Of a DNA stretch of 64,000 nucleotides, positions 18,029 through 26,533 are shown piece after piece. Below the pieces are notes generated by a model. It worked only from the letters and a program-made list of their open reading frames with translations, was not told the origin of the DNA and did no database searches. This stretch comes from Pseudidiomarina sp. Lineage in GTDB: Bacteria > Pseudomonadota > Gammaproteobacteria > Enterobacterales > Alteromonadaceae. The translations under genes were made by a program, and so were the position numbers. Every line of letters starts with the position of its first letter. Position 1 is the first letter of the stretch. The stretch lies in the NCBI GenBank assembly GCA_023260975.1, contig JALQTK010000003.1, forward strand, positions 39,445-103,444, in the 5' to 3' direction.

Positions 18029-18823
18029 TTAGGCCACGCTCGAGTGATCGATTATACGTGCTAGCTGCTCATCACTGCGCAGGGTCAATACTTCGACGCC
18101 AGTTTCTGTTACCAGCAGGGTGTGTTCCCATTGCGCGCTTAAACTGCGGTCTTTGGTTAATACCGTCCAACCATCACGCATCAGTTTAGTGTGGCGTTTA
18201 CCGGCATTAACCATCGGTTCAATGGTGAAGCACATACCGGGTTTGAGCACCTCGCCGGTACCTGGGGTACCGTAGTGCAGAATTTGTGGTTCTTCATGAA
18301 AGGTGGCGCCAATGCCATGGCCACAATATTCACGCACAATAGAATAGCCATTGGCTTCAGCATGCTGTTGAATGGCTGCGGCAAAATCGCCGAAACGAAT
18401 TCCTGGGCGGACCATATTAATTGCCAAATAGAGGCATTCTTGGGTGACCCGAATCAGTCGTTCGGCCAGAATGCTCGGTTGCCCAATCACGAACATTCGC
18501 GATGTATCACCATGATAGCCGTCGACAATAACGGTGACATCAAGGTTCATGATATCGCCGTCTTTCAGCGGTTTGTCGTTGGGAATACCATGACAGACCA
18601 CATGATTGAGTGAGGTACAGACCGATTTTGGAAAACCATGATAATTCAGCGGTGCCGGTATCGCGCCTTTGGCGACTATGTAATCATGGCAACGCTGGTC
18701 GATTTCATCGGTGCTTACGCCAGCTTTCACAAACGGCGCAATCATTTCTAGCACCTCGGCAGCAAACTGGCCGGCAATACGCATTTTTTCGATTTGCTCA
18801 GGGGTTTTTATAATAATACTCAT
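18029..18823 (-). CDS. map: Methionine aminopeptidase type I
   Basis: A 264-residue type I enzyme with no N-terminal extension. Metal ligands are visible in MNLDVTVIVDGYHGDTSRMF (two aspartates), GHGIGATFHEEPQILHYG (histidine), TIEPMVNAG (glutamate) and the final HTLLVTETG. It removes the initiator methionine from new proteins. The gene is divergent from rpsB, an order common to gammaproteobacteria, and is followed without gap by glnD. Confidence 0.96.
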   Translation of the reverse strand: MSIIIKTPEQIEKMRIAGQFAAEVLEMIAPFVKAGVSTDEIDQRCHDYIVAKGAIPAPLNYHGFPKSVCTSLNHVVCHGIPNDKPLKDGDIMNLDVTVIVDGYHGDTSRMFVIGQPSILAERLIRVTQECLYLAINMVRPGIRFGDFAAAIQQHAEANGYSIVREYCGHGIGATFHEEPQILHYGTPGTGEVLKPGMCFTIEPMVNAGKRHTKLMRDGWTVLTKDRSLSAQWEHTLLVTETGVEVLTLRSDEQLARIIDHSSVA

Positions 18824-18916
18824 GCCAATCAGTCGTCGCTTCGCTTATACACTCAAAAGGTGCTTTAGTTTAGCAGTTTGACGCGAGCTGTAAAAGTATA
18901 AAAGGCGGCATAAAAG

Positions 18917-18946
18917 TTGCGCTGCAATGGCTTTTCATGGTATAAA
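18917..18946 (+). promoter_or_regulatory. Predicted sigma-70 promoter of rpsB-tsf with GC-rich discriminator
   Basis: A -35 box TTGCGC and a -10 box TATAAA are separated by 18 bases. The -10 is followed immediately by GCGCGCGC, a GC-rich discriminator of the kind that makes ribosomal promoters sensitive to ppGpp. The transcript would begin near 18953 and carry a leader of about 180 bases. This accounts for the 310-base gap between map and rpsB together with the S2 leader. Confidence 0.65.
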
Positions 18947-19035
18947 GCGCGCGCACTTTCAATCACTACTGTTTTTCACAAACGGTAAATAGGTTGCAAG
19001 GCATTAACTTAAACACACACATACATCGTCACATC

Positions 19036-19116
19036 GTTCGGGGTGCTTGCGCCGGCAACCGTGTTTATCACGAGCCACGCGGGTCGAATTATGGGATGTA
19101 TGGAGGCATAACCCCT
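19036..19116 (+). ncRNA. S2 (rpsB) autoregulatory leader RNA
   Basis: The region from CGGGGTGCTT to GGAGGCATAACCCC, ending about 18 bases before the rpsB ATG, closely resembles the conserved leader upstream of E. coli rpsB, in which ATGGGAT..GTGGAGGCATAACCCC is the hallmark as I recall it. GGGGT at 19040 can pair with ACCCC at 19111. Established knowledge: ribosomal protein S2 represses rpsB-tsf translation by binding this element in gammaproteobacteria. The exact edges are estimates. Confidence 0.78.
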
Positions 19117-19133
19117 TACAAAGGAAACTTATC

Positions 19134-19865
19134 ATGGCAAACGTGTCAATGCGTGACATGCTGCAAGCTGGCGTCCACTTCGGTCACCAAACGCGCTTCT
19201 GGAACCCTAAGATGAAACCGTTCATCTTCGGCGCTCGCAACAAAATTCATATTATCAACTTAGAAAAAACTGTACCGATGTTCAACGATGCGTTGAGCTT
19301 CTTGCAACACGTTGCATCGAATAAAGGTAAAGTATTATTTGTTGGTACCAAACGCTCAGCCACTGAATCTGTTCAAGAAGCTGCGATCGCGAGCAAACAG
19401 TTTTATGTGAACCATCGCTGGTTAGGCGGTATGTTGACTAACTGGAAAACTGTTCGTCAATCAATTAAGCGTTTGAAAGAGTTAGAAATTCAAAGCCAAG
19501 ATGGCACCTTTGAAAAGCTTACCAAGAAAGAAGCGTTGGTAAATACCCGCGAAATGGAAAAGCTAGAGAAGAGCCTTGGTGGTATTAAAGATATGGCTGG
19601 TTTACCAGACGTATTATTTGTGATCGACGCTGACCACGAACATATTGCCATTAAAGAAGCCAACAACCTCGGCATTCCAGTAATTTCGGTGGTTGATACG
19701 AACTCAAACCCTGATGGCGTTGATTATGTCATTCCAGGTAACGACGATGCCATTCGTGCAGTGCAACTGTATTTGAATGCAGCGGCTGCAGCGATCAACG
19801 AAGGCCGCGGCGCGGTTGTTGAAGGTAAAGCAGACGATTTCGTTGTAGCTGACGAAACCGAATAA
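19134..19865 (+). CDS. rpsB: 30S ribosomal protein S2
   Basis: The ORF track starts at 19047 inside the leader RNA; the ATG at 19134 follows AAAGGAA and gives the standard start [33 protein letters not shown]. Length 243 residues, with the family blocks [22 protein letters not shown] and ALPD-like [21 protein letters not shown]. It is a small-subunit protein needed for S1 assembly into the 30S particle. Together with tsf it forms the first part of the translation operon and is likely autoregulated through the leader. Confidence 0.98.
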   Translation: MANVSMRDMLQAGVHFGHQTRFWNPKMKPFIFGARNKIHIINLEKTVPMFNDALSFLQHVASNKGKVLFVGTKRSATESVQEAAIASKQFYVNHRWLGGMLTNWKTVRQSIKRLKELEIQSQDGTFEKLTKKEALVNTREMEKLEKSLGGIKDMAGLPDVLFVIDADHEHIAIKEANNLGIPVISVVDTNSNPDGVDYVIPGNDDAIRAVQLYLNAAAAAINEGRGAVVEGKADDFVVADETE

Positions 19866-19891
19866 AGTCATCAGATTAAGAGGACCAAGCA

Positions 19892-20770
19892 ATGGCTATT
19901 ACAGCAGCTCTGGTAAAAGAACTGCGCGAGCGCACAGCCGCTGGCATGATGGATTGTAAGAAAGCACTTGAAGAGACCCATGGTGATATCGAAGCAGCAA
20001 TTGAACTGATGCGTAAAAGTGGTCAGGCAAAAGCGGCTAAGAAAGCCGGTCGTATTGCAGCTGAAGGTGTTATCTTGGTGAAAACTGCCGGTAACGTCGG
20101 TACTGTAGTTGAACTAAACTGCGAAACTGACTTCGTTGCTCGTGATGATAACTTTGTCGGTTTTGGCGAGAAAGTTATCAACGCGGCGTTTGCCAACCAA
20201 GAAAACGACATTGAAAAACTGTTAGCGACCGATATTGGTGGTGCTACGGTTGAAGAGACACGTTCAACGCTGGTTGCTAAAATCGGTGAAAACATGAACG
20301 TACGTCGGGTACTGACACTGAACGCTGGTGACATCGTTGAAAGTTATGTTCATGGTGGTCGTATTGGTGTGTTGGTGGCGCTGAAGGGTGGCTCTGCCGA
20401 ATTAGCCAAAGATGTTGCAATGCACGTCGCCGCTAGTTCGCCACAATTCGTCAAGCCAGAAGATGTATCGTCTGAAGTGGTCGAAATGGAGCGCCGTATT
20501 CAATTAGATATCGCGATGCAAAGTGGTAAGCCACAAGACATCGCCGAGAAGATGATTGAAGGCCGTATGCGTAAATTCACCGGTGAAATCAGTTTGACTG
20601 GTCAAGCATTTGTGAAAGATCCAGCGATCACTGTTGGTGAGTTACTGAAGCAAAAAGGTGCTGAAATCATTACTTTCGTACGTTATGAAGTGGGTGAAGG
20701 CATCGAGAAGAAATCAGAAGATTTCGCGGCTGAAGTACAAGCACAAATGGCAGCAGCGAAAAAGGGCTAA
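19892..20770 (+). CDS. tsf: Elongation factor Ts
   Basis: A 292-residue EF-Ts. The N-terminal UBA-like domain and the signature [16 protein letters not shown] (residues 11-26) are present, followed by [16 protein letters not shown], the core contact region with EF-Tu. EF-Ts promotes GDP release from EF-Tu. It lies 26 bases after rpsB with GAGGA as ribosome site and is followed by a strong terminator before pyrH. Confidence 0.98.
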   Translation: MAITAALVKELRERTAAGMMDCKKALEETHGDIEAAIELMRKSGQAKAAKKAGRIAAEGVILVKTAGNVGTVVELNCETDFVARDDNFVGFGEKVINAAFANQENDIEKLLATDIGGATVEETRSTLVAKIGENMNVRRVLTLNAGDIVESYVHGGRIGVLVALKGGSAELAKDVAMHVAASSPQFVKPEDVSSEVVEMERRIQLDIAMQSGKPQDIAEKMIEGRMRKFTGEISLTGQAFVKDPAITVGELLKQKGAEIITFVRYEVGEGIEKKSEDFAAEVQAQMAAAKKG

Positions 20771-20810
20771 GCCCGATGACGCTCACACCATTGGTGACGA
20801 GGTAACAGAA

Positions 20811-20845
20811 AACCGCATCATGCCTAGCACGATGCGGTTTTTTTT
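20811..20845 (+). terminator. rho-independent terminator of rpsB-tsf
   Basis: Stem AACCGCATC / GATGCGGTT with an 11-base loop followed by eight T residues, 40 bases after the tsf stop. Confidence 0.9.
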
Positions 20846-20887
20846 GGGCATAATACAAGGGTACCCCTGCAAATGGAGATCGAACCA

Positions 20888-21622
20888 ATGACATTAAGCA
20901 AACCAACGTATCGGCGGATACTGTTAAAGCTAAGCGGCGAAGCACTGATGGGCGACGAGCAATTTGGTATCGATCCCAAAGTACTCGAGCGTATGGCACA
21001 AGAAATCAAAGAGCTGGTAGAGCTTGGCGTGCAGGTAGGCTTAGTGATCGGCGGTGGTAACTTATTTCGTGGTGAAGGCTTAGCAAAGGCGGGAATGAAC
21101 CGCGTGGTGGGTGACCATATGGGTATGCTCGCCACCGTTATGAATGGCCTCGCTATGCGTGATGCGTTACACCGTGCCTTCGTGAATGCGCGGCTGATGT
21201 CTGCGATTGACTTAAAAGGCGTCTGCGATAGCTATAACTGGGCGGATGCCATCAGTTTATTGAAATCAGGGCGGGTGGTGATTTTCTGTGCCGGTACCGG
21301 TAATCCATTTTTCACTACTGATTCAGCAGCTTGTTTGCGTGGCATCGAAATTGAAGCAGACCTCGTGCTTAAAGGCACGAAAGTCGATGGTGTCTATTCA
21401 GCTGATCCAATCAATAATCCAGATGCACAATTGTACAAACAAATCAGCTATAATGAAGTACTGCAAAAACAACTCAAAGTAATGGATTTAGCAGCCTTTA
21501 CTTTAGCTCGCGACCACAATTTGCCGATTCGGGTATTCAATATGAATAAACCAGGGGTATTACGGGCGGTGGTAACGGGTGCCGATGAAGGTACGCTGAT
21601 TTGTAACGAACCTGAAGCGTAA
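20888..21622 (+). CDS. pyrH: UMP kinase
   Basis: The ATG at 20888 ([22 protein letters not shown]) has GGAG ten bases before it; the upstream ATG at 20873 overlaps that ribosome site and is unlikely. Length 244 residues. Amino-acid-kinase family motifs are [19 protein letters not shown] and the [15 protein letters not shown] block typical of bacterial PyrH. It phosphorylates UMP to UDP as a hexamer. Placement between tsf and frr is standard. Confidence 0.96.
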   Translation: MTLSKPTYRRILLKLSGEALMGDEQFGIDPKVLERMAQEIKELVELGVQVGLVIGGGNLFRGEGLAKAGMNRVVGDHMGMLATVMNGLAMRDALHRAFVNARLMSAIDLKGVCDSYNWADAISLLKSGRVVIFCAGTGNPFFTTDSAACLRGIEIEADLVLKGTKVDGVYSADPINNPDAQLYKQISYNEVLQKQLKVMDLAAFTLARDHNLPIRVFNMNKPGVLRAVVTGADEGTLICNEPEA

Positions 21623-21651
21623 CAGCTTAAGTCAAAAGAAAGGATAACAAG

Positions 21652-22209
21652 GTGATTAACGAGATAAAGCAAGACTGCAAACTGCGGATGGAAAAGAGCG
21701 TTGAAGCATTACGTACGCAAATTTCTAAGGTGCGCACGGGTCGAGCCCACCCAAGTATTCTCGATGGTGTAATGGTGTCATACTATGGCAGCGATACACC
21801 GTTGCGGCAGATCGCTAACGTAACGATTGAAGATTCGCGTACGCTCGCTATTACGGTATTCGATAAATCAGCAAGCCCCGCCGTAGAGAAGGCGATTTTA
21901 ACCGCAGATTTAGGTTTGAACCCGTCTTCGGCAGGCACTGTTATTCGGGTGCCATTGCCACCATTAACCGAAGAACGTCGCCGCGATTTAGTGAAGGTGG
22001 TGCGCGCTGAAGCGGAACAAGGTCGCGTGGCTGTGCGAAATGTCCGTCGTGATGCAAATAGCGATTTAAAAGAACTATTGAAAGAAAAAGAAATCTCAGA
22101 AGATGACGAGCGTCGTGCCACTGATGAAATTCAGAAAATGACTGATTTGTATGTCACCAAAATTGATCAGTTATTGGCCGAAAAAGAAAAAGAACTGATG
22201 GAAGTTTAA
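21652..22209 (+). CDS. frr: Ribosome recycling factor
   Basis: A 185-residue RRF starting with GTG after AAAGGATAACAAG. The three-helix domain is seen in [28 protein letters not shown] and [28 protein letters not shown]. It splits the post-termination ribosome together with EF-G. A hairpin terminator follows within 31 bases of the stop. Confidence 0.97.
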   Translation: MINEIKQDCKLRMEKSVEALRTQISKVRTGRAHPSILDGVMVSYYGSDTPLRQIANVTIEDSRTLAITVFDKSASPAVEKAILTADLGLNPSSAGTVIRVPLPPLTEERRRDLVKVVRAEAEQGRVAVRNVRRDANSDLKELLKEKEISEDDERRATDEIQKMTDLYVTKIDQLLAEKEKELMEV

Positions 22210-22239
22210 GCAATCGCTTACCGCTTCGTTGGTACAACG

Positions 22240-22275
22240 CGCCGTGTCAGGTATACTCGCACGGCGTATTTTTTT
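22240..22275 (+). terminator. Terminator between frr and uppS
   Basis: Stem CGCCGTG / CACGGCG with a 13-base loop followed by seven T residues. The T run ends two bases before the first candidate start of uppS. Confidence 0.8.
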
Positions 22276-22277
22276 AT

Positions 22278-23063
22278 ATGGCAACCTCAATGACAAGTAT
22301 GGATCACACGGAAATTTGCATGCCACGTCATGTGGCAATCATCATGGACGGCAACGGTCGTTGGGCGCAACTGCGCGGCAAACATCGTACTTACGGGCAC
22401 AAAGCTGGAGCGGAGGCGGTGCGTTCCGCAGTGGCGTTTTGTCGTAAACGCGGTATCGAAGCACTGACCTTATTTGCCTTTAGTAGTGAAAATTGGAAGC
22501 GACCGGAACAAGAGGTCTCGGTGCTGATGGAGCTATTTTTTACCGTGCTTAAGCGCGAAGTAAAAAAATTACATCAACACAATGTGCGCTTACGGATTAT
22601 TGGCGATGTAAGCGGTTTTCCGCCGCGCTTACAGCAACGTATTATTGAAGCCGAGCAACTAACAGCCAACAATACTGCGTTGTTGCTTAATGTTGCTGCG
22701 AATTACGGTGGCCGCTGGGATATTACCCAAGCAGCGCGACAGTTGGCTGACCGGGTTGCTAGTGGCACCATGAGCAGCGACGAAATAACTGAAACAGCGT
22801 TGGCTGATTGCATGCAATTGGCTGATCAACCGGCCCCCGATTTGCTGATTCGAACCGGTGGTGAGCATCGCATCAGTAATTTTTTATTATGGCAATTGGC
22901 CTACGCAGAGTTTTATTTTAGCCAAGTGTTATGGCCTGATTTTGATGATCGTGAATTTGCTGCTGCTATTGCCGACTTTAGTTGTCGTGAGCGGCGCTTT
23001 GGCTTAACTAGCGAACAAATTCAGCAAGCAATTTTAGATACTGATGTAACAGCTAAGGATTAA
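22278..23063 (+). CDS. uppS: Undecaprenyl diphosphate synthase
   Basis: A cis-prenyltransferase with the signature [24 protein letters not shown] near the N terminus, [12 protein letters not shown], and the C-terminal [28 protein letters not shown]. It makes the C55 lipid carrier precursor for peptidoglycan and lipopolysaccharide. The ORF start gives 261 residues, but there is no ribosome site because the frr terminator touches this ATG. ATG at 22299 or 22320 (GGAA upstream, giving [15 protein letters not shown]) are alternatives; the start is uncertain, the identity is not. Confidence 0.95.
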   Translation: MATSMTSMDHTEICMPRHVAIIMDGNGRWAQLRGKHRTYGHKAGAEAVRSAVAFCRKRGIEALTLFAFSSENWKRPEQEVSVLMELFFTVLKREVKKLHQHNVRLRIIGDVSGFPPRLQQRIIEAEQLTANNTALLLNVAANYGGRWDITQAARQLADRVASGTMSSDEITETALADCMQLADQPAPDLLIRTGGEHRISNFLLWQLAYAEFYFSQVLWPDFDDREFAAAIADFSCRERRFGLTSEQIQQAILDTDVTAKD

Positions 23064-23065
23064 CT

Positions 23066-23929
23066 TTGCTAAAACAACGTCTTATAACTGCACTGGTACT
23101 TATACCGTTCGCTCTGTACTGCGTTTTTGCAGTTTCGTTAGAAGCGTTTTCGTGGGCTATTCTAGCGGTCATTACAGCAGGTGCGTGGGAATGGGCTCCG
23201 CTGATGGGATTACAACGATTAGCGAGCAAATTGGCGTACACGGCGTCAGTCGCAGTTATTTTGGCGGTGCTTATTATCGCTATACCAGTCGATACCATTT
23301 GGTTTAATGGCCAGTTGCAGCCAATTTATTATGCGATTGTACTGGCTGGTTTAGGCTGGTGGGTGGTTGCCACATTATTAACTTTAAAGTATCCCAACAG
23401 CCGGCGTTTATGGTCGCGCACGCGCTCTATTGTTGGGCTGTTCGGTTACCTGACATTAATTCCTGCTTGGGTTGGGTTGTTAGCCGTACGCAGTCTAAAT
23501 TACAGTGATAATAGTTTATACGGCGGCTTTGCGCTGTTGTTTGTATTGTTGTTAGTGTGGGCTGCCGACGTCGGTGCATTTTTTGCTGGTGTCCGTTATG
23601 GCCGTAATAAACTCATGCCGGCAGTTAGCCCAGGTAAAACCATGGAAGGCTTAATTGGTGGTATTGCTTTAGCGTTTGTGGTGATGATGGTGGTTTCCCA
23701 TTGGGTCCAAGTACCTGCCGATCAATTCAATGGTTATTACTTGACTGGCTTAGTGACCGTAGTGGCGTCAGTGTTTGGTGACTTAAGCGAGAGTATGTTC
23801 AAACGCTGTGCTGGCGTTAAAGATAGCGGTTCGTTATTACCTGGCCACGGCGGTGTGCTCGATCGCATTGATAGTTTAACCGCGGCCTTGCCAGTCTTTA
23901 CGGTTGCATACTTATGGTTATTGGCGTGA
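23066..23929 (+). CDS. cdsA: Phosphatidate cytidylyltransferase
   Basis: A 287-residue membrane protein with about eight hydrophobic spans, starting with TTG three bases after the uppS stop and preceded by AAGGA. The C-terminal CdsA signature is [34 protein letters not shown] upstream completes the family pattern. It makes CDP-diacylglycerol from phosphatidic acid and CTP, the branch point of phospholipid synthesis. It overlaps or abuts dxr depending on which dxr start is used. Confidence 0.96.
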   Translation: MLKQRLITALVLIPFALYCVFAVSLEAFSWAILAVITAGAWEWAPLMGLQRLASKLAYTASVAVILAVLIIAIPVDTIWFNGQLQPIYYAIVLAGLGWWVVATLLTLKYPNSRRLWSRTRSIVGLFGYLTLIPAWVGLLAVRSLNYSDNSLYGGFALLFVLLLVWAADVGAFFAGVRYGRNKLMPAVSPGKTMEGLIGGIALAFVVMMVVSHWVQVPADQFNGYYLTGLVTVVASVFGDLSESMFKRCAGVKDSGSLLPGHGGVLDRIDSLTAALPVFTVAYLWLLA

Positions 23930-23934
23930 GCACA

Positions 23935-25149
23935 ATGCCGCAATCCGCTCGGCCACAACGCCTGACCATCTTGGGCGCTACTGGCTCGATTGGCCTGAAT
24001 ACCCTTAAGGTCATAGCGGCACACCCTGAGCGTTTTGAATTGTTTGCGATTAGCGCCAACACCAATGTCACACGAATGGCCGACTTGTGTATGCGCTATC
24101 AACCGCGCTATGCAGTGATGCACTGTGATCGTGCGGCGTTACAGCTGCAACAGCAGCTACCCAGTGATAGCACCGTTGAGGTTTTAACCGGTGCGCAGGC
24201 GCTGGTTGATATTGCCAGTGATGATCAAGTCGATTGTGTCATGGCGGCTATTGTCGGTGCTGCCGGTTTAATGCCAACTATGGCAGCGGTAAAAGCGGGT
24301 AAGCGGGTGCTGCTTGCGAATAAAGAAGCGCTAGTGATGTCCGGTCAATTATTTATCGATGCGGTCGCTGATTCGGGTGCTCAATTATTGCCTATCGATA
24401 GTGAGCATAATGCTATTTTTCAATGTCTACCGCAGAGTGTGCAGCAGCAGTTGGGGCGAGCTGATTTAGCCGCGGTAGGGGTGCAACATATTCTATTAAC
24501 CGGTTCCGGTGGACCATTTCGCCAGCTGCCGCTGACTGAACTGGCACAGCAAACCCCGGCCGCTGCTTGTGCCCACCCGAATTGGTCAATGGGACGGAAA
24601 ATATCGGTTGATTCTGCCACCATGCTAAATAAAGGCTTGGAATATATTGAAGCGCGCTGGTTGTTCAATTGTCAGCGCTCGCAGTTACAGGTGTTATTGC
24701 ATCCACAGAGCGTAGTGCATTCTATGGTGCAGTTTGTTGATGGCTCGGTGCTAGCACAATTAGGCCAAGCCGATATGTGTACCCCAATTGCCTATGGTTT
24801 AAGTTATCCAGAGCGTATTGACGCTGGAGTCGCGGCGCTTGACTTTACCCAGCTTGGGCAGCTTAATTTTAGTGCCGTCGATAGTGTTCGCTACCCGTGT
24901 TTACAGTTGGCCATTGATGCCTGTTGGCAAGGCCAATGGGCGACCACCAGTTTGAATGCCGCCAATGAAGTCGCGGTGGCGGCGTTTTTAGCAGGACAAC
25001 TGCGTTTTACTGATATTTATAGTGTTTGTGCTGAGGTTTTAGCGGCTATTTCTCCGACCACACTGAACTCTCTCGCGGCAATCGTGTCACTAGATGAGGA
25101 AACGCGCCGTGTGGCGCAACAACATGTAGCGCGGTATGCATTATGTTAG
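23935..25149 (+). CDS. dxr: 1-deoxy-D-xylulose 5-phosphate reductoisomerase
   Basis: The track start at 23914 lies in cdsA. GTG at 23926 (GTGA overlap with the cdsA stop) or ATG at 23935 are more likely; the latter is listed and gives 404 residues. The NADPH motif [18 protein letters not shown] opens the protein, [12 protein letters not shown] and [14 protein letters not shown] bind metal and substrate, and GSGGPFR and [23 protein letters not shown] complete the active site. It carries out the first committed step of the MEP isoprenoid pathway; ispD of the same pathway starts at the far end of the window. Confidence 0.96.
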   Translation: MPQSARPQRLTILGATGSIGLNTLKVIAAHPERFELFAISANTNVTRMADLCMRYQPRYAVMHCDRAALQLQQQLPSDSTVEVLTGAQALVDIASDDQVDCVMAAIVGAAGLMPTMAAVKAGKRVLLANKEALVMSGQLFIDAVADSGAQLLPIDSEHNAIFQCLPQSVQQQLGRADLAAVGVQHILLTGSGGPFRQLPLTELAQQTPAAACAHPNWSMGRKISVDSATMLNKGLEYIEARWLFNCQRSQLQVLLHPQSVVHSMVQFVDGSVLAQLGQADMCTPIAYGLSYPERIDAGVAALDFTQLGQLNFSAVDSVRYPCLQLAIDACWQGQWATTSLNAANEVAVAAFLAGQLRFTDIYSVCAEVLAAISPTTLNSLAAIVSLDEETRRVAQQHVARYALC

Positions 25150-26498
25150 ATGTTTTATGGTCACTAGCAGCGTTCGTTGTCACGCTTGGTATTCTGGTTA
25201 CCATTCATGAATTTGGCCATTTTTGGGTGGCACGTCGCTGTGGCGTGAAAGTATTAACCTTTTCCGTCGGTTTTGGTAAACCGCTGTGGCAGCATCAGGC
25301 GGCAGACGGCACCCATTACCAGCTTGGCGCTATTCCGCTGGGCGGTTATGTGCGAATGCTCGATAGTCGGGTCGATCAGGTCAGTGCCGAGGACTATCCG
25401 CAGAGCTTTAATGCCAAGTCAGTAAAACAACGCGCGGCAATAGTCGCTGCTGGCCCAATCGCCAATTTTTTATTAGCGATTGTGGTGCTGTGGGGTATGT
25501 TCATAATCGGTGTGCCATCGGTCAAGCCAATTATTGGCAGTGTCAGTGAAAATTCGGTTGCAGCCGCCGCCGGGGTGCGCTCGGGTGGTGAAATTATTGC
25601 CATTAATGATCAGCTCACTGCTGATTGGCAACAAATTAATTTGGCCTTTGCCGGTGCCGTTGGCGCGGATACCGTGGTAATCGACGTTCGCGATGCCAAA
25701 CAACGATTGCAACGCTATCAGCTCGACATCAGCGAGTGGCGCATTGGGCAACAACAGCAACCGACTTTCGTCGAGCTGGGTCTGTTACCATTTCGCCCAC
25801 AAGCGACCACTGAATTAGTTGAGATCGCCGCTAATTCGCCGGCTCAGCGGGCTGGTTTGCAAGCTGGCGATATAATTGTTGCTATCGACGGAACTCTGGT
25901 CTCAGAATGGTCTCAAATCAGAGATATCATTGCGGCAAATGCCGATAGTACGCTGCAGTTTGAACTGCTGCGAAATGGTCAGGTGCTGAGACAACCGGTA
26001 ACACTCGGGGCGCAGCAAGTAGAGCAGCGGCGTATTGGCTTTTTAGGCGTGGTACCGTATGTTGAACCGTATCCGCCAGAGTACCAATTTGAGCAACGCT
26101 ATGGCGTGCTTGAAAGCCTGCAGCAGGGCAGTGAACGCACTTGGGAATTAATGGTACTCAGTGTCAAAATGATTGGTAAATTGCTGACTGGTGTGGTGTC
26201 GGTGAATCAACTCAGTGGTCCGGTGGCAATTGCTGAAGGCGCTGGAGCGTCGGCGAGCTATGGATTGGTTTACTTTTTAGGGTTTCTTGCGCTTATCAGT
26301 GTTAATCTCGGCATCGTAAATCTGCTACCATTGCCGATTCTAGATGGCGGACATTTGGTGTTCCTAACGATTGAAGGCATTCGCAAGCGAGCCGTTTCGG
26401 ATCGCGTGCAAGAGATTTGTTACCGCGTTGGCGGCATACTGATTTTTGCGCTGATGGCGATTGCAATTAGCAATGACGTACTTCGTCTCACGCAGTGA
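25143..26498 (+). CDS. rseP: Site-2 intramembrane protease RseP
   Basis: A 451-residue inner-membrane zinc protease. HEFGH lies at residues 22-26 in the first membrane span, two PDZ domains occupy the periplasmic middle ([24 protein letters not shown] and [23 protein letters not shown]), and [15 protein letters not shown] near residue 400 gives the third zinc ligand. It cuts RseA after DegS cleavage to release sigma E, whose operon is at 46 kb in this window. It starts seven bases inside the dxr end (ATGTTAG). Confidence 0.96.
   Translation: MLDVLWSLAAFVVTLGILVTIHEFGHFWVARRCGVKVLTFSVGFGKPLWQHQAADGTHYQLGAIPLGGYVRMLDSRVDQVSAEDYPQSFNAKSVKQRAAIVAAGPIANFLLAIVVLWGMFIIGVPSVKPIIGSVSENSVAAAAGVRSGGEIIAINDQLTADWQQINLAFAGAVGADTVVIDVRDAKQRLQRYQLDISEWRIGQQQQPTFVELGLLPFRPQATTELVEIAANSPAQRAGLQAGDIIVAIDGTLVSEWSQIRDIIAANADSTLQFELLRNGQVLRQPVTLGAQQVEQRRIGFLGVVPYVEPYPPEYQFEQRYGVLESLQQGSERTWELMVLSVKMIGKLLTGVVSVNQLSGPVAIAEGAGASASYGLVYFLGFLALISVNLGIVNLLPLPILDGGHLVFLTIEGIRKRAVSDRVQEICYRVGGILIFALMAIAISNDVLRLTQ
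25890..25917 (+). promoter_or_regulatory. Possible sigma-E promoter inside rseP
   Basis: GGAACTC, 16 bases, then TCAAA matches the sigma-E pattern (GGAACTT, about 16, TCAAA/TCTGA). It lies within the rseP coding region about 620 bases upstream of bamA. In E. coli bamA-skp and the lpx genes are driven by sigma E from within the upstream gene. Match found by eye; chance occurrence is possible. Confidence 0.4.
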
Positions 26499-26533
26499 GT
26501 TCACATAAACAATAAACAATTAAGTTGCACAGA

